From contig HF990829.1 in assembly GCA_000432855.1 (NCBI GenBank), positions 1 to 50,088 on the forward strand: a DNA stretch of 50,088 nucleotides, written 5' to 3'. Source of the DNA: Firmicutes bacterium CAG:822. GTDB lineage: Bacteria > Bacillota_I > Bacilli_A > RF39 > UBA660. A model generated the notes under the pieces. It made no database searches. It saw only the letters and a list, made by a program, of their open reading frames with translations, and was not told where the DNA came from. Shown piece by piece: positions 41,801 to 49,726 of the stretch; the first letter of the stretch is position 1; the number at the start of each line of letters is the position of its first letter. A program made the translations under genes and the position numbers.

Positions 41801-42454
41801 AAATGCATCTAAGACATCTAATCTTTTGATTAAACGAACACGTTTTTGACTAGAAGAATCTTTGATTTCGGCAATTTCCTTTTTAATTTCGTCGACTTCT
41901 TTTTGTAAGTCTACTTCTTTTAATAATTCCTCTATAGCTTCAGCACCCATACCAACTCTAAAGGTATTACCATATTTTTCATAGTAAGCACGGTATTCCT
42001 TATCGCTGATAGTTTGCTTCTTCTCAAGTGGAGTGTCACCTGGGTCTAGAACAACGTATGATACGAAGTATAATACTTCTTCTAGCTCTCTTGGTGACAT
42101 ATCAAGAACTAGCCCCATTCTTGATGGTACGCCTTTGAAGAACCAGATATGAGATACTGGTGTGGCTAGTTCAATATGACCCATACGTTCACGGCGGACT
42201 TTAGATTTAGTAACCTCGACACCACAACGGTCACAGATAATATTTTTATATCTTAATCTTTTATATTTACCGCATGAACATTCGAAGTCTTTAGTTGGCC
42301 CGAATATTTTTTCACAAAATAGTCCGTCACGTTCTGGTTTTAAAGTTCTATAGTTCATGGTTTCAGCTTTTTTTACTTCACCATAAGACCATGAACGAAT
42401 TTTTTCTGGTGAGGCAATGGCAATTCTTATTCCTTCAAAACTATTTGCATCCAT
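38819..42454 (-). CDS. rpoC: DNA-directed RNA polymerase subunit beta'
   Basis: 1211 residues, the normal Firmicutes length. N-terminal zinc site CSCGKYKRLRYK with ICDRCG. Active-site loop NADFDGDQMAVH with three metal Asp. Second zinc site CKTDHGVCRKCYGR. Bridge helix and trigger loop region (AAQSIGEPGTQLTMRNFNTG). The start ATG overlaps the rpoB stop in TAATG after the site GGGGAGG, so translation is coupled. It is followed by a strong terminator. Confidence 0.98.
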   Translation of the reverse strand: MDANSFEGIRIAIASPEKIRSWSYGEVKKAETMNYRTLKPERDGLFCEKIFGPTKDFECSCGKYKRLRYKNIICDRCGVEVTKSKVRRERMGHIELATPVSHIWFFKGVPSRMGLVLDMSPRELEEVLYFVSYVVLDPGDTPLEKKQTISDKEYRAYYEKYGNTFRVGMGAEAIEELLKEVDLQKEVDEIKKEIAEIKDSSSQKRVRLIKRLDVLDAFLESGNRPEWMILTALPVIPPELRPMIQLDGGRFATSDLNDLYRRVINRNNRLKKLIDLGAPSIIIQNEKRMLQEAVDALFDNGRRGKNITGPGNRPLKSLSSMLKGKQGRFRQNLLGKRVDYSGRSVIVVGPSLKMYECGIPKEMALELFKPHVIHGLVSKEIASNIKAAKRMIENQDERVWDIVEEVIKEHPVLLNRAPTLHRLGIQAFEPKLIEGKAIRLHPLVCPAFNADFDGDQMAVHVPISEAAQAEARLLMLGANNILSPKDGSPIATPGQDMVLGNYYLTMEKAGLEGEGRVFRNSNDVVMAYERREITLHTRIALPVKSFKHKIFPDKYMDKYLVTTPGKIIFNEVFPDTFQYINDSSVDNAVKCTPSKYFIDKGKNIKEEIEKMPVVKALNKGAIVRLIAQIYKRYHTTETSVMLDAIKDLGFKYSTLSGISISIDDIQESPVKKDIIEEANKKIETITKQFKRGLITDKERYDNVIQTWFDAKSKIYDDLDQRLKANPESSITMMIDSKARGSIDQYGQMAGMRGIMSKPNGDYVEIPILSSLSEGVTVSEFFTSTHGTRKGAVDTALKTADAGYLTRRLVDVVQDVIVKEDDCGTEQGVVVEAFYNTDGTPIESLEDRIVGRYTNKKILHPETKEVLFDKDTYITEQVAEKIIKAGVTKVPIRSVLTCKTDHGVCRKCYGRNLATGSEVEIGEAVGIMAAQSIGEPGTQLTMRNFNTGGVAGGDDITQGLPRVTEIFEARNPKGKATISEINGVVSKIEEDNGTYKIYVKNDVETREHTSNYGAKLAVEQGEEVKAGQRLTHGAISPKELLVVTDPITVQQYILFEIQKVYRSQGVDISDKHVEIMARRMISKIRIIDSGDSLFLPGTMVNINKFTEENKELILEGKRPATGKPVLLGITKASLETESFLSAASFQETTRILTDAAVHGKVDHLNGLKENVIIGKLIPAGTGAKKYREAEYTLENEILNEEPLEALEQELMD

Positions 42455-45400
42455 TATTTATCCTCCCCTTCCAAACTTTTTAATTCTTCATCTGTTGGTT
42501 CTTGATCTTCGTTTTCATTAAATTCATCTAACTCGTTTTCTAATTCAGTAGGTATTACTTCATTATTTTTTTCGTTTGCTTCTTTTTCTTTTAGAATTTC
42601 ACTTTCTAAATCGCTGTCTGGAACATAGCTATCCTTTTCAGCTTCTTCTAATTCTTTAAGTTCAACATATTTTCCATCTTTATTTAGGACTGTAATATCT
42701 AAACCTAAAGCTTGGAATTCTTTAATTACAACTCTGAAGCTTTCTGGAACACTTGGTTTTGGTAACTCTTCACCTTTGACTAAGGCTTCATATACCTTAA
42801 CACGACCAGTTACATCATCTGATTTAACAGTCATCATTTCTTGTAAGATATGAGCAGCACCATAAGCGTATAATGCCCAAACTTCCATTTCTCCGAAACG
42901 TTGGCCACCGAATTGTGCTTTACCACCTAGTGGTTGTTGAGTTACTAATGAGTAAGGTCCGGTAGATCTTGCATGTAATTTATCATCAACCATGTGGTCT
43001 AGTTTAATCATGTACATAACTCCGACACTGATTCTATTATCGAATCTTTCACCGGTTCTTCCGTCATATAACCACATTTTACCATCTTTATCTAGTCCGG
43101 CTTCTTCTAAGGCATCAACAATTTCATTTCTGGTTGCACCATCGAATACTGGAGTAGCAACGTGGATTCCTAAAGATTTAGCAGCCATTCCTAAGTGTAA
43201 CTCTAGGATTTGTCCTAGATTCATACGAGACGGAACTCCTAGTGGGTTAAGTAAGATATCAACAGTACGACCATTTTTATCGTAAGGCATATCCTCTTCT
43301 GGAAGTACTAATGAAACAACACCTTTGTTTCCGTGACGTCCTGAGATCTTATCTCCAACACCGATTTTACGTTTTTGAGCTATATATACTCTTACTTTCT
43401 TACTAACACCAGCTGGAAGATCGTCACTATCTTCTTTAGTTAAGACTTGAACATCGTGAACGATTCCACCACCACCGTGTTGAACTCTTAAAGATGTATC
43501 TCTAACTTCTCTAGTTTTTTCACCAAAGATAGCGTGTAATAATTTTTCTTCTGAAGTAAGTTCAGCCATACCTTTAGGGGTAACTTTACCAACTAAGATA
43601 TCGTCGTCTTTAACTTCAGTACCGATTCTGATAATACCATTTTCATCTAGGTTTTTACGAGCTTCTTCTGAAACATTTGGAATATCTCTAGTAAACTCTT
43701 CAGCGCCTAATTTAGTATCACGGCATTCAATTTCATAGTCTTTAATATGAATTGATGTGAAGACGTCATCGTTAACTAATCTTTCATTTAAGATAACGGC
43801 ATCTTCATAGTTATATCCATCATAGTTGACGAAGGCAATAGTTAAGTTTTTACCTAAGGCCATTTCACCTTGATCAGTTGATGGTCCATCAGCAATAACT
43901 TGACCAACTTTAACTTTATCGCCTTTTCTAACGATTGGTTTTTGATGATAACATGTTCCCATGTTACTTCTTTCAAAACCTTCTAAGTAATATGTGTCAG
44001 TACCTTTAGCATTTTTAACAATAATTTTACGAGCATCAACATAGTCGACAACTCCATCAGCTTTAGCACATATTACAACACCTGAGTCTCTAGCTGCAAT
44101 AGCTTCAATACCAGTTCCAACATATGGAGCTTCAGCTTCAAGTAGAGGGATAGCTTGACGTTGCATATTGGCACCCATCAAAGCTCTCTTACCATCGTCG
44201 TGCTCAAGGAATGGAATTCCACTAGTTGTAATAGAGATAATTTGTTGTGGTGATACATCGACATAATCGATTTTTTCTTTTTCGATAATTAAATTATCAT
44301 TTTGATATCTAACAGGAACTTTATCTTCTAAAATATTTCCTTCATCGTCTGATTTAATGGTTGCTGGAGCGATATAGTATTCTAATTCTTCATCAGCAGT
44401 CATGTATCTAATTTCATCAGTTAATTTATTATCAACAACTTTACGATATGGAGTTGTAATAAATCCATATTCGTTTACTTTAGCGTAACTTGCTAAAGAT
44501 GTGATTAATCCGATGTTAGGTCCTTCTGGAGATTCTACTGGACAAAGTCTACCATAATGTGATGGGTTAACGTCACGAACTTCCATTCCTGCTCTATCTT
44601 TAGAAAGTCCTCCAGGTCCTAATGAAGATAATCTTCTTTTATGAGTTAATTCAGCAATTGGGTTGATTTGGTCCATGAATTGTGATAATTGAGATGATCC
44701 AAAGAACTCTTTAATAGCAGCAGTTAATGGTCTAATGTTGATTAAACTTTTTGGAGTAACTTCAGCAACATCTTGAGTACTCATTCTATCTCTAATCATT
44801 CTTTCAATACGGCTTATACCAATTCTAAATTGATTTTGTAATAATTCTCCGACTTGTCTAACACGTCTATTTGATAAGTGATCGATTTCGTCGAATGAAC
44901 CAATACCATCTAATAAATTTAGATAGTATGAAAGTGAAGCGTAAATATCTGATACAGTTAGACGTTTAATATCGATACTTTGATCATTACCAATTATTTT
45001 AACTATCTTTTCTGGGTTAGTCTTAGAATATACTTTAACAACTTGAACATTACCATAAGTATCTAATTCATTATTGATTAAAGTTTCTTTCTTACCGTAA
45101 CCGTTTGCGAATACTGGTTTTAATTTTTCTAATAGTTCTTTATTAACTGTGTCACCATTTTTAGCAATTACTTCGCCGTTGGCTTTAATGTCTTCAGCTA
45201 AACGGCAGCCTAGAAGTCTATCAGTTATGTTTAGCTTTTTATTGAATTTATAACGTCCAACTTTAGCTAAATCGTATCTGAATGCATCAAAGAATCTAGT
45301 GATTAATTGGTTTTTCGCACTTTCTAAAGTACTTGGTTCACCAGGTCTTAATTTTGAATGGATATCGATTAAGGCTTCATCGGTGTTTTTATTTGTATCT

Positions 45401-46071
45401 TTTTCGATAGTTTTAATTAAGTAATCGTCTTCACCAAATAAATCTAAGATATCACTATCACTAGATAAGCCAATAGCTCTTAGTAAGGTTGTTACTGGAA
45501 CTTTTCTCGTTCTATCAATACGAACGTAAATAATATCACGAGCATCGGTTTCGAACTCTAGCCATGTGCCTCTAGTTGGAATAATTTGGGCTCCAACTGT
45601 TACTTTACCATTTTTCTTATCTACTTCTTTACCAAAGTAAACAGATGGTGAACGAACTAATTGTGAAACGATAACACGTTCTGCTCCATTAATAATGAAA
45701 GCTCCGCTATCGGTCATGATTGGCATGTCACCTAAATAAATTTCTTGTTCTTTAACTTCACCAGTTTCAACATTGAAAAGTCTTGCTTCTACTTTTAGTG
45801 GCGCAGCATAAGTAGAATATCTTTCTTTACATTGTTTAATGGTGTGTCTCGGTTCATCGAAACTATATTCACCAAATTCCAATGACAAATTACCAGTGAA
45901 ACTCTCCACTGGAAAAATATCATCAAAAACTTCTTTAATACCTTCAGTTATGAACCATTGATATGAATCTTTTTGAATCTCTAATAAGTTGTTTAATTGA
46001 ATCGCGTTTTTTGTTTTACCGTAATTTCTTCTCTCTCTTTTGTCGTTTATTTTTTGAATTTTGTATGCCAA
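42454..46071 (-). CDS. rpoB: DNA-directed RNA polymerase subunit beta
   Basis: About 1205 residues. The rifampicin pocket SSQLSQFMDQINPIAELTHK followed by RRLSSLGPGGLSKDRAG has the sensitive-type residues Gln, Asp, His and Ser at the main resistance positions. KRKIGVGDKISGRHGNKG and the C-terminal GGQRFGEMEVWALYAYGA are standard. An acidic tail of about 60 residues follows (EKNNEVIPTELENELDEF). The longest frame starts at a GTG inside the AGGGGTGA ribosome site; the TTG nine bases on gives the family start (M)AYKIQK and is chosen. It has its own promoter and hairpin leader. Confidence 0.97.
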   Translation of the reverse strand: MAYKIQKINDKRERRNYGKTKNAIQLNNLLEIQKDSYQWFITEGIKEVFDDIFPVESFTGNLSLEFGEYSFDEPRHTIKQCKERYSTYAAPLKVEARLFNVETGEVKEQEIYLGDMPIMTDSGAFIINGAERVIVSQLVRSPSVYFGKEVDKKNGKVTVGAQIIPTRGTWLEFETDARDIIYVRIDRTRKVPVTTLLRAIGLSSDSDILDLFGEDDYLIKTIEKDTNKNTDEALIDIHSKLRPGEPSTLESAKNQLITRFFDAFRYDLAKVGRYKFNKKLNITDRLLGCRLAEDIKANGEVIAKNGDTVNKELLEKLKPVFANGYGKKETLINNELDTYGNVQVVKVYSKTNPEKIVKIIGNDQSIDIKRLTVSDIYASLSYYLNLLDGIGSFDEIDHLSNRRVRQVGELLQNQFRIGISRIERMIRDRMSTQDVAEVTPKSLINIRPLTAAIKEFFGSSQLSQFMDQINPIAELTHKRRLSSLGPGGLSKDRAGMEVRDVNPSHYGRLCPVESPEGPNIGLITSLASYAKVNEYGFITTPYRKVVDNKLTDEIRYMTADEELEYYIAPATIKSDDEGNILEDKVPVRYQNDNLIIEKEKIDYVDVSPQQIISITTSGIPFLEHDDGKRALMGANMQRQAIPLLEAEAPYVGTGIEAIAARDSGVVICAKADGVVDYVDARKIIVKNAKGTDTYYLEGFERSNMGTCYHQKPIVRKGDKVKVGQVIADGPSTDQGEMALGKNLTIAFVNYDGYNYEDAVILNERLVNDDVFTSIHIKDYEIECRDTKLGAEEFTRDIPNVSEEARKNLDENGIIRIGTEVKDDDILVGKVTPKGMAELTSEEKLLHAIFGEKTREVRDTSLRVQHGGGGIVHDVQVLTKEDSDDLPAGVSKKVRVYIAQKRKIGVGDKISGRHGNKGVVSLVLPEEDMPYDKNGRTVDILLNPLGVPSRMNLGQILELHLGMAAKSLGIHVATPVFDGATRNEIVDALEEAGLDKDGKMWLYDGRTGERFDNRISVGVMYMIKLDHMVDDKLHARSTGPYSLVTQQPLGGKAQFGGQRFGEMEVWALYAYGAAHILQEMMTVKSDDVTGRVKVYEALVKGEELPKPSVPESFRVVIKEFQALGLDITVLNKDGKYVELKELEEAEKDSYVPDSDLESEILKEKEANEKNNEVIPTELENELDEFNENEDQEPTDEELKSLEGEDK

Positions 46072-46107
46072 GTATTTCACCCCTATAAACTAGTTTTTTA
46101 GATTTTT

Positions 46108-46129
46108 CATGTACCTATGGGAGTACATG
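46108..46129 (-). promoter_or_regulatory. Hairpin in the rpoB leader
   Basis: CATGTAC (46108-46114) pairs with GTACATG (46123-46129), loop of eight. It lies within the short leader between the rpoBC promoter and the start. It lacks a T tract, so it is a structured leader element, not a terminator. Confidence 0.5.
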
Positions 46130-46142
46130 TCGCCAATTGATA

Positions 46143-46171
46143 ATTATAAAGGTTTTACATCAAAAAGTCAA
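46143..46171 (-). promoter_or_regulatory. rpoBC promoter inside the ybxB stop
   Basis: TTGACT (46166-46171), 17-base spacer, TATAAT (46143-46148). The TGA stop of ybxB is part of the -35 box. Confidence 0.8.
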
Positions 46172-46752
46172 CGCTTTTTAGCACATATTATATAAAAACC
46201 TTTATTTTTTGTAACAATAGTTACATCGTATGTTTTTTCAAGATCTTTGGCTAGAGATTTGGCGCCTTGATTTTTATTTACAACGAGCCATAGTTCCCCT
46301 TCGTCTTTTAAATGGTTAACTGCTCCAAATAAGATATCATATAAGATTTTTTTACCAACTCTAATTGGTGGATTGGTGACAATAAAATCATATTTTTTAG
46401 TGACATTTTCATAGATATTACTTTTAAAAACGTTGATATTTACATTATTTAATTTGGCATTTTTACTAGCTAAATTAAGGGCTCTTTCATTAATATCAAT
46501 CATATCAACGTTAGCGTTTACAACTTTCTTTAAATAAATACCTATTGGTCCATAACCACAGCCAAAGTCAAGAACATCACCTTTTATTTTGTTTAAATCG
46601 ATATTTTCCAGAAGAGTCCTAGTTCCAAAATCTAAGCCTTTTTTGGAAAATATCCCATTATCAACGATAAATTTTAATTTAGTATCCTTAATGATAACGT
46701 CAATAACGCGCTCATCACTTTTTACATAATCATTCGTAAAATAATGTGACAT
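46168..46752 (-). CDS. ybxB: Class I SAM-dependent methyltransferase (YbxB/RsmC-like)
   Basis: 194 residues. SAM-binding LDFGCGYGPIGIYL (motif I), acidic MIDINERAL (motif II) and VTNPPIRVGK (N-P-P, target amine site) are those of the RsmC-type 16S rRNA guanine N2-methyltransferase fold. FGTRTLLENI corresponds to the FxxxxLDxGTRLLL signature of this group. It occupies the same place between rplL and rpoB as B. subtilis ybxB. It ends in TGA, which is also part of the rpoBC promoter. rRNA as target is inferred from the family. Confidence 0.88.
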   Translation of the reverse strand: MSHYFTNDYVKSDERVIDVIIKDTKLKFIVDNGIFSKKGLDFGTRTLLENIDLNKIKGDVLDFGCGYGPIGIYLKKVVNANVDMIDINERALNLASKNAKLNNVNINVFKSNIYENVTKKYDFIVTNPPIRVGKKILYDILFGAVNHLKDEGELWLVVNKNQGAKSLAKDLEKTYDVTIVTKNKGFYIICAKKR

Positions 46753-46773
46753 TTTGCTCTCCTTTTAATAAAC

Positions 46774-46813
46774 GGGTAAAGCCTACACTATACTTGTGAT
46801 AGTGCAGGCCTTT
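46774..46813 (-). terminator. Hairpin after rplL
   Basis: AAAGCCTACACTAT (46778-46791) pairs with ATAGTGCAGGCCTTT (46799-46813) with one mismatch and a bulge. The T tail is short on the minus strand, so partial termination with read-through into ybxB is likely. Confidence 0.6.
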
Positions 46814-46825
46814 TAATATTCGTAA

Positions 46826-47194
46826 TTATTTAACTTCAACAGTTGCGCCAGCTTCTTCTAATTTAGCTTTTAATTCATCAGCTTCTGAAGATGGAATATT
46901 TTCTTTAACAGCTCCACCGTTATCAGCGATAGCTTTAGCTTCTTTTAATCCTAAACCAGTAACTTCTTTGATTAATTTGATAACTGGTAATTTGTTAGGT
47001 CCAGCAGATGTTAATGTAACAGTAACTGTACTAGGTCCAGCAGCCTCTTCAGAAGCAGCAGGTGCAGCAGCAACAGCTACAGCACTTGGATCAACACCAA
47101 ATTCCTCCTTCATTGCATCTACTAATTCCATAACTTCAAGCATAGTCATTTCTTTAAGACCAGCGATAAATTCATCTTTATTAATTTTTGCCAT
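46826..47194 (-). CDS. rplL: 50S ribosomal protein L7/L12
   Basis: 122 residues. N-terminal dimerisation helix (EFIAGLKEMTMLEVMELVDA), Ala/Pro hinge (VAVAAAPAASEEAAG), and the factor-binding C-terminal domain (NKLPVIKLIKEVTGLGLKEA). Stalk protein that recruits elongation factors. It follows rplJ by 15 bases and shares the L10 leader. Ribosome site AGAAAGGAATG. Confidence 0.98.
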   Translation of the reverse strand: MAKINKDEFIAGLKEMTMLEVMELVDAMKEEFGVDPSAVAVAAAPAASEEAAGPSTVTVTLTSAGPNKLPVIKLIKEVTGLGLKEAKAIADNGGAVKENIPSSEADELKAKLEEAGATVEVK

Positions 47195-47209
47195 TTATAT
47201 CATTCCTTT

Positions 47210-47713
47210 CTAATTTTCTTCTTTTTCCTTTAAATCTTTTGCGTATAAGTCTAAGCAAATAGATAGACTCTTAAGTGGGTAGATAAGTCCACTTGCAAGC
47301 ATTGTAAGTAATCCATCTCTTGATGGTAATTTTGATAACTCTGATAATTTAGCCTCATCAGTTTTTTCGCCATCAATCAAACCAACTTTAACAACTAGGG
47401 CTGGATGTTTTTTAGCAAAATCGTATAGAACTTTAACTGGAGCTACTGCATCGTTACCAAAGGCCATAGCTTTTGGACCTTTTAAATCATCAGTTAAATC
47501 GATTTTTAAAGTGTCAAAAGCTCTTTTAACTAATGTGTTCTTGTAGATTTTAAATTCTGAATCATTTTCTTTTAAAGCTCTTCTAAGTTCATTTGTTTCA
47601 TCAACGGTTAATCCTTGATATTCAAATAGAACAGTTGCTGAAGCATTTTTTGTTTTTTCAGCGATTTCATCGATGATTTCTTGCTTTTTGTCTAAGATTT
47701 TTTGATTAGCCAA
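47210..47713 (-). CDS. rplJ: 50S ribosomal protein L10
   Basis: 167 residues. Starts (M)ANQKILDKKQEIIDEIAEK; core VLFEYQGLTVDETNELRRAL and KNTLVKRAF are typical. It anchors the L7/L12 dimers by its C-terminal helix. The longest frame begins at a GTG within AGAGGTG; the TTG at 47713 gives the family start and correct spacing. Expression is governed by the L10 leader just upstream and by a promoter in the end of rplA. Confidence 0.96.
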   Translation of the reverse strand: MANQKILDKKQEIIDEIAEKTKNASATVLFEYQGLTVDETNELRRALKENDSEFKIYKNTLVKRAFDTLKIDLTDDLKGPKAMAFGNDAVAPVKVLYDFAKKHPALVVKVGLIDGEKTDEAKLSELSKLPSRDGLLTMLASGLIYPLKSLSICLDLYAKDLKEKEEN

Positions 47714-47743
47714 TTTTAGCACCTCTCTTTCTTTCGCCGTAAT

Positions 47744-47846
47744 ATAAAAGCTCTAGCGTGTATGCCAGAGCGAAAGTACTTTATATATAAGTATCCTCGG
47801 TAGGAAATTAAGCTTTTCAGCACCTACTGTCTACGGCATAATCAAA
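47744..47846 (-). ncRNA. Ribosomal protein L10 leader
   Basis: Structured 5' region of the rplJL mRNA bound by the L10-L12 complex for feedback control. The conserved core is visible on the minus strand: GTAGACAGTAGGTGC, a short loop with CTTAATT, and TCCTACCGAGG (about 47793-47836), including the kink-turn region. A second hairpin, GCTCTGGC with GCTAGAGC (47750-47771) followed by TTTTAT, looks like a weak attenuator before the rplJ ribosome site. Confidence 0.88.
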
Positions 47847-47857
47847 TTCACGAGTTC

Positions 47858-47886
47858 ATTATATCATAGCTTTTATTAATTGTCAA
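47858..47886 (-). promoter_or_regulatory. rplJL promoter inside the end of rplA
   Basis: TTGACA (47881-47886), 17-base spacer ending TGA, TATAAT (47858-47863): perfect boxes plus extended -10. The -35 box lies in the last codons of rplA. Confidence 0.88.
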
Positions 47887-48571
47887 AGCTAGATGGGTCA
47901 ACTTTAATACCAGGTCCCATAGTTGCTGATAGGGAAATATTTTTTACATAAGTTCCTTTAACAACACTTGGTTTAGATTTGATAATTAAAGTAACAAAGG
48001 TTTTTAGGTTATCGATTAAGTCTTCATCACTGAATGAAACTTTACCGATTAAAGCGTGTACGTTACCGAATGAATCAGTACGGTACTCTACTCTACCTTT
48101 TTTAACTTCTTCAACAGCTTTTTTAGTATCCATAGTAACGGTACCAGTTTTAGGGTTTGGCATTAAACCTTTTGGACCTAAGATACGTCCGATTTTACCT
48201 AAAGCAGGCATCATATCTGGTGTAGCAATTAAGCTATCAAAATCAAACCAGTTTTCTTTTTGGATTTTTTCGATCATGTCAGTATCGCCAACATAATCAG
48301 CTCCAGCTTCTTTAGCGGCTTTAGCAGCATCACCTTTAGCGATAACTAAAACTTTTTTTGTTTTACCAGTTCCATGTGGTAAAACAACAGCTCCTCTTAA
48401 TTGTTGATCAGCTTTTTTAGTATCTAGGTTTAAGTGCATAGCTACTTCTACTGAAGCATCAAAACTAGTATAAGAAGTTTCTTTAACAAGTTTTACAGCT
48501 TCTTCTTTAGTGTAAAGCTTATTTTTGTCAAACTTTTCAGTTTGAGCTAAGTATTTTTTACCTTTTTTCAT
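47876..48571 (-). CDS. rplA: 50S ribosomal protein L1
   Basis: About 231 residues. GKKYLAQTEKFDKNKLYTKE start, PHGTGKTKKVLVIAKGD, LGKIGRILGPKGLMPNPKTG (family signature) and GTYVKNISLSATMGPGIKVD. It forms the mobile L1 stalk at the E site and often represses its own operon by binding mRNA. The ATG at 48571 follows AAGGAGGTAAAAAAG; the longer frame is unsupported. It follows rplK after 56 bases that contain a possible L1-binding hairpin. Confidence 0.97.
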   Translation of the reverse strand: MKKGKKYLAQTEKFDKNKLYTKEEAVKLVKETSYTSFDASVEVAMHLNLDTKKADQQLRGAVVLPHGTGKTKKVLVIAKGDAAKAAKEAGADYVGDTDMIEKIQKENWFDFDSLIATPDMMPALGKIGRILGPKGLMPNPKTGTVTMDTKKAVEEVKKGRVEYRTDSFGNVHALIGKVSFSDEDLIDNLKTFVTLIIKSKPSVVKGTYVKNISLSATMGPGIKVDPSSFDN

Positions 48572-48587
48572 CTTTTTTACCTCCTTG

Positions 48588-48614
48588 TGGTTTTTGCGGA
48601 TTATTCCTCCCACA
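48588..48614 (-). promoter_or_regulatory. Candidate L1-responsive hairpin between rplK and rplA
   Basis: On the minus strand GTGGGAGGAATAATCCGC is followed by CCAC next to the rplA ribosome site AAGGAGG. GTGG/CCAC can pair and would lie immediately beside the ribosome site. The GTGGGAG start is shared with the rplK leader. Confidence 0.35.
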
Positions 48615-48627
48615 TAGCATGGGTTTT

Positions 48628-49062
48628 TTAGTCTTCTACTTTAACGCCCATATTTAAAGCTGTACCTTCGATGATCTTCATTGCGTCTTCAACAGTATAG
48701 CAGTTTAAATCTGGAAGTTTTGTTTCAGCGATTTCTCTAAGTTTGTCTTTAGATAAGGTTGCGACAGTTTCGTTTTTACCGTTAACTGAACCTTTCTTGA
48801 TACCGCAAGCTTTTTTAATTAAGAAAGCTGCAGGTGGAGTTTTAACTACGAAGCTGAAACTTCTGTCTTCATTAACAGTAATTTCAACTGGTAATATATC
48901 TCCCATCTTATCTCTTGTTGCATCGTTAAATTGAGTACAAAATTCACCTAAGTTAATTCCTGCAGGTCCTAAAGCTGTACCAACTGGTGGAGCTGGTGTT
49001 GCTTTTCCGGCTGGAATTTGAATTTTGATTTTCTTAATTTTATTAGTTGCATCTTTTGCCAC
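48628..49062 (-). CDS. rplK: 50S ribosomal protein L11
   Basis: About 144 residues. KIKIQIPAGKATPAPPVGTA and LGPAGINLGEFCTQFND form the N-terminal thiopeptide-binding domain; the rRNA-binding C-terminal domain contains GTALNMGVKV. The GTG at 49062 follows AGGAGGTGTTTTTC with ideal spacing; the longer frame starts on the GTG inside that site. First gene of rplK-rplA, downstream of a structured leader and a promoter at the end of nusG. Confidence 0.97.
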   Translation of the reverse strand: MAKDATNKIKKIKIQIPAGKATPAPPVGTALGPAGINLGEFCTQFNDATRDKMGDILPVEITVNEDRSFSFVVKTPPAAFLIKKACGIKKGSVNGKNETVATLSKDKLREIAETKLPDLNCYTVEDAMKIIEGTALNMGVKVED

Positions 49063-49087
49063 GAAAAACACCTCCTATAAATTTTTT

Positions 49088-49138
49088 CGTGGGTGGTTCC
49101 AATGATTATCCGCTTCATCTCATTTGGTAATCTCCCAC
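49088..49138 (-). promoter_or_regulatory. Structured leader of the rplKA operon
   Basis: Outer stem GTGGG (49134-49138) with CCCAC (49089-49093) encloses an inner stem CCAAATGA with TCATTGG (one bulged A) and an apical loop GATGAAGCGGATAA. It lies just upstream of the rplK ribosome site. Position and shape suggest autoregulation by L1 or L11. I do not assign it to a named RNA family. Confidence 0.55.
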
Positions 49139-49169
49139 TTCTCTATATCAAAAATAATATAGCGTATTA

Positions 49170-49198
49170 ATAGTACCACAAAACAAGCTTTTTGTAAA
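49170..49198 (-). promoter_or_regulatory. rplKA promoter
   Basis: TTTACA (49193-49198), 17-base spacer ending TGG, TACTAT (49170-49175). Starts at the nusG stop codon. A hairpin CTATAT/ATATAG (49143-49162) lies in the early transcript. Confidence 0.55.
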
Positions 49199-49723
49199 CT
49201 AGGCTTTAGAAATTTGTGATAGTTCTAATTCGACAATTGTCTCTTGTCCAAATAGGTCGATAGCTACTTCTAATTTAGCTTCTTTTAAGTTTACTGTTTT
49301 AATAACTCCATACATACCTTCAAATGGTCCAGAGATAACTTTAACTTTTTCGCCTTCTTTTAGATCGTTTTCGGCGTCTAATCTACTCATACCCATAGTA
49401 CCTAATATTTTATCAACTTCAGCTGGAGTTAATGGGAATGGTTTAGCTCCTTTACCAGATGATCCGATAAATCCAGTAACACCTGGGGTATTTCTGACAA
49501 TAAACCAAGCTTCATCAGTCATAACCATTTCAACTAAAATGTAACCTGGGAAAAGTTTTACTTTTTTTTCTTTACCATTAGCGTCAACGACAGTTTCTTC
49601 AGGAACAACTACTCTTAAAATGTAGTCTTCCATGCCCATTGAGCTGGCACGCATTTCTAGCTTTTCTTTTACCTTATTCTCATGACCAGAATAAGTGTTT
49701 ACAACATACCATTGTTTCTCCAT
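49199..49723 (-). CDS. nusG: Transcription termination/antitermination factor NusG
   Basis: 174 residues. NGN domain from KQWYVVNTYSGHENKVKEKL to FPGYILVEMVMTDEAWFIVR with NTPGVTGFIG, then KOW domain EGEKVKVISGPFEGMYGVI. It binds RNA polymerase and controls pausing and termination. It starts three bases after secE. Confidence 0.98.
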   Translation of the reverse strand: MEKQWYVVNTYSGHENKVKEKLEMRASSMGMEDYILRVVVPEETVVDANGKEKKVKLFPGYILVEMVMTDEAWFIVRNTPGVTGFIGSSGKGAKPFPLTPAEVDKILGTMGMSRLDAENDLKEGEKVKVISGPFEGMYGVIKTVNLKEAKLEVAIDLFGQETIVELELSQISKA

Positions 49724-49726
49724 TAA

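Noticed and set aside
42992..43285. Plus-strand open frame opposite rpoB (and similar frames opposite rpoC and the ribosomal genes)
   Set aside because: Antisense shadow of a highly conserved gene with no recognisable protein.
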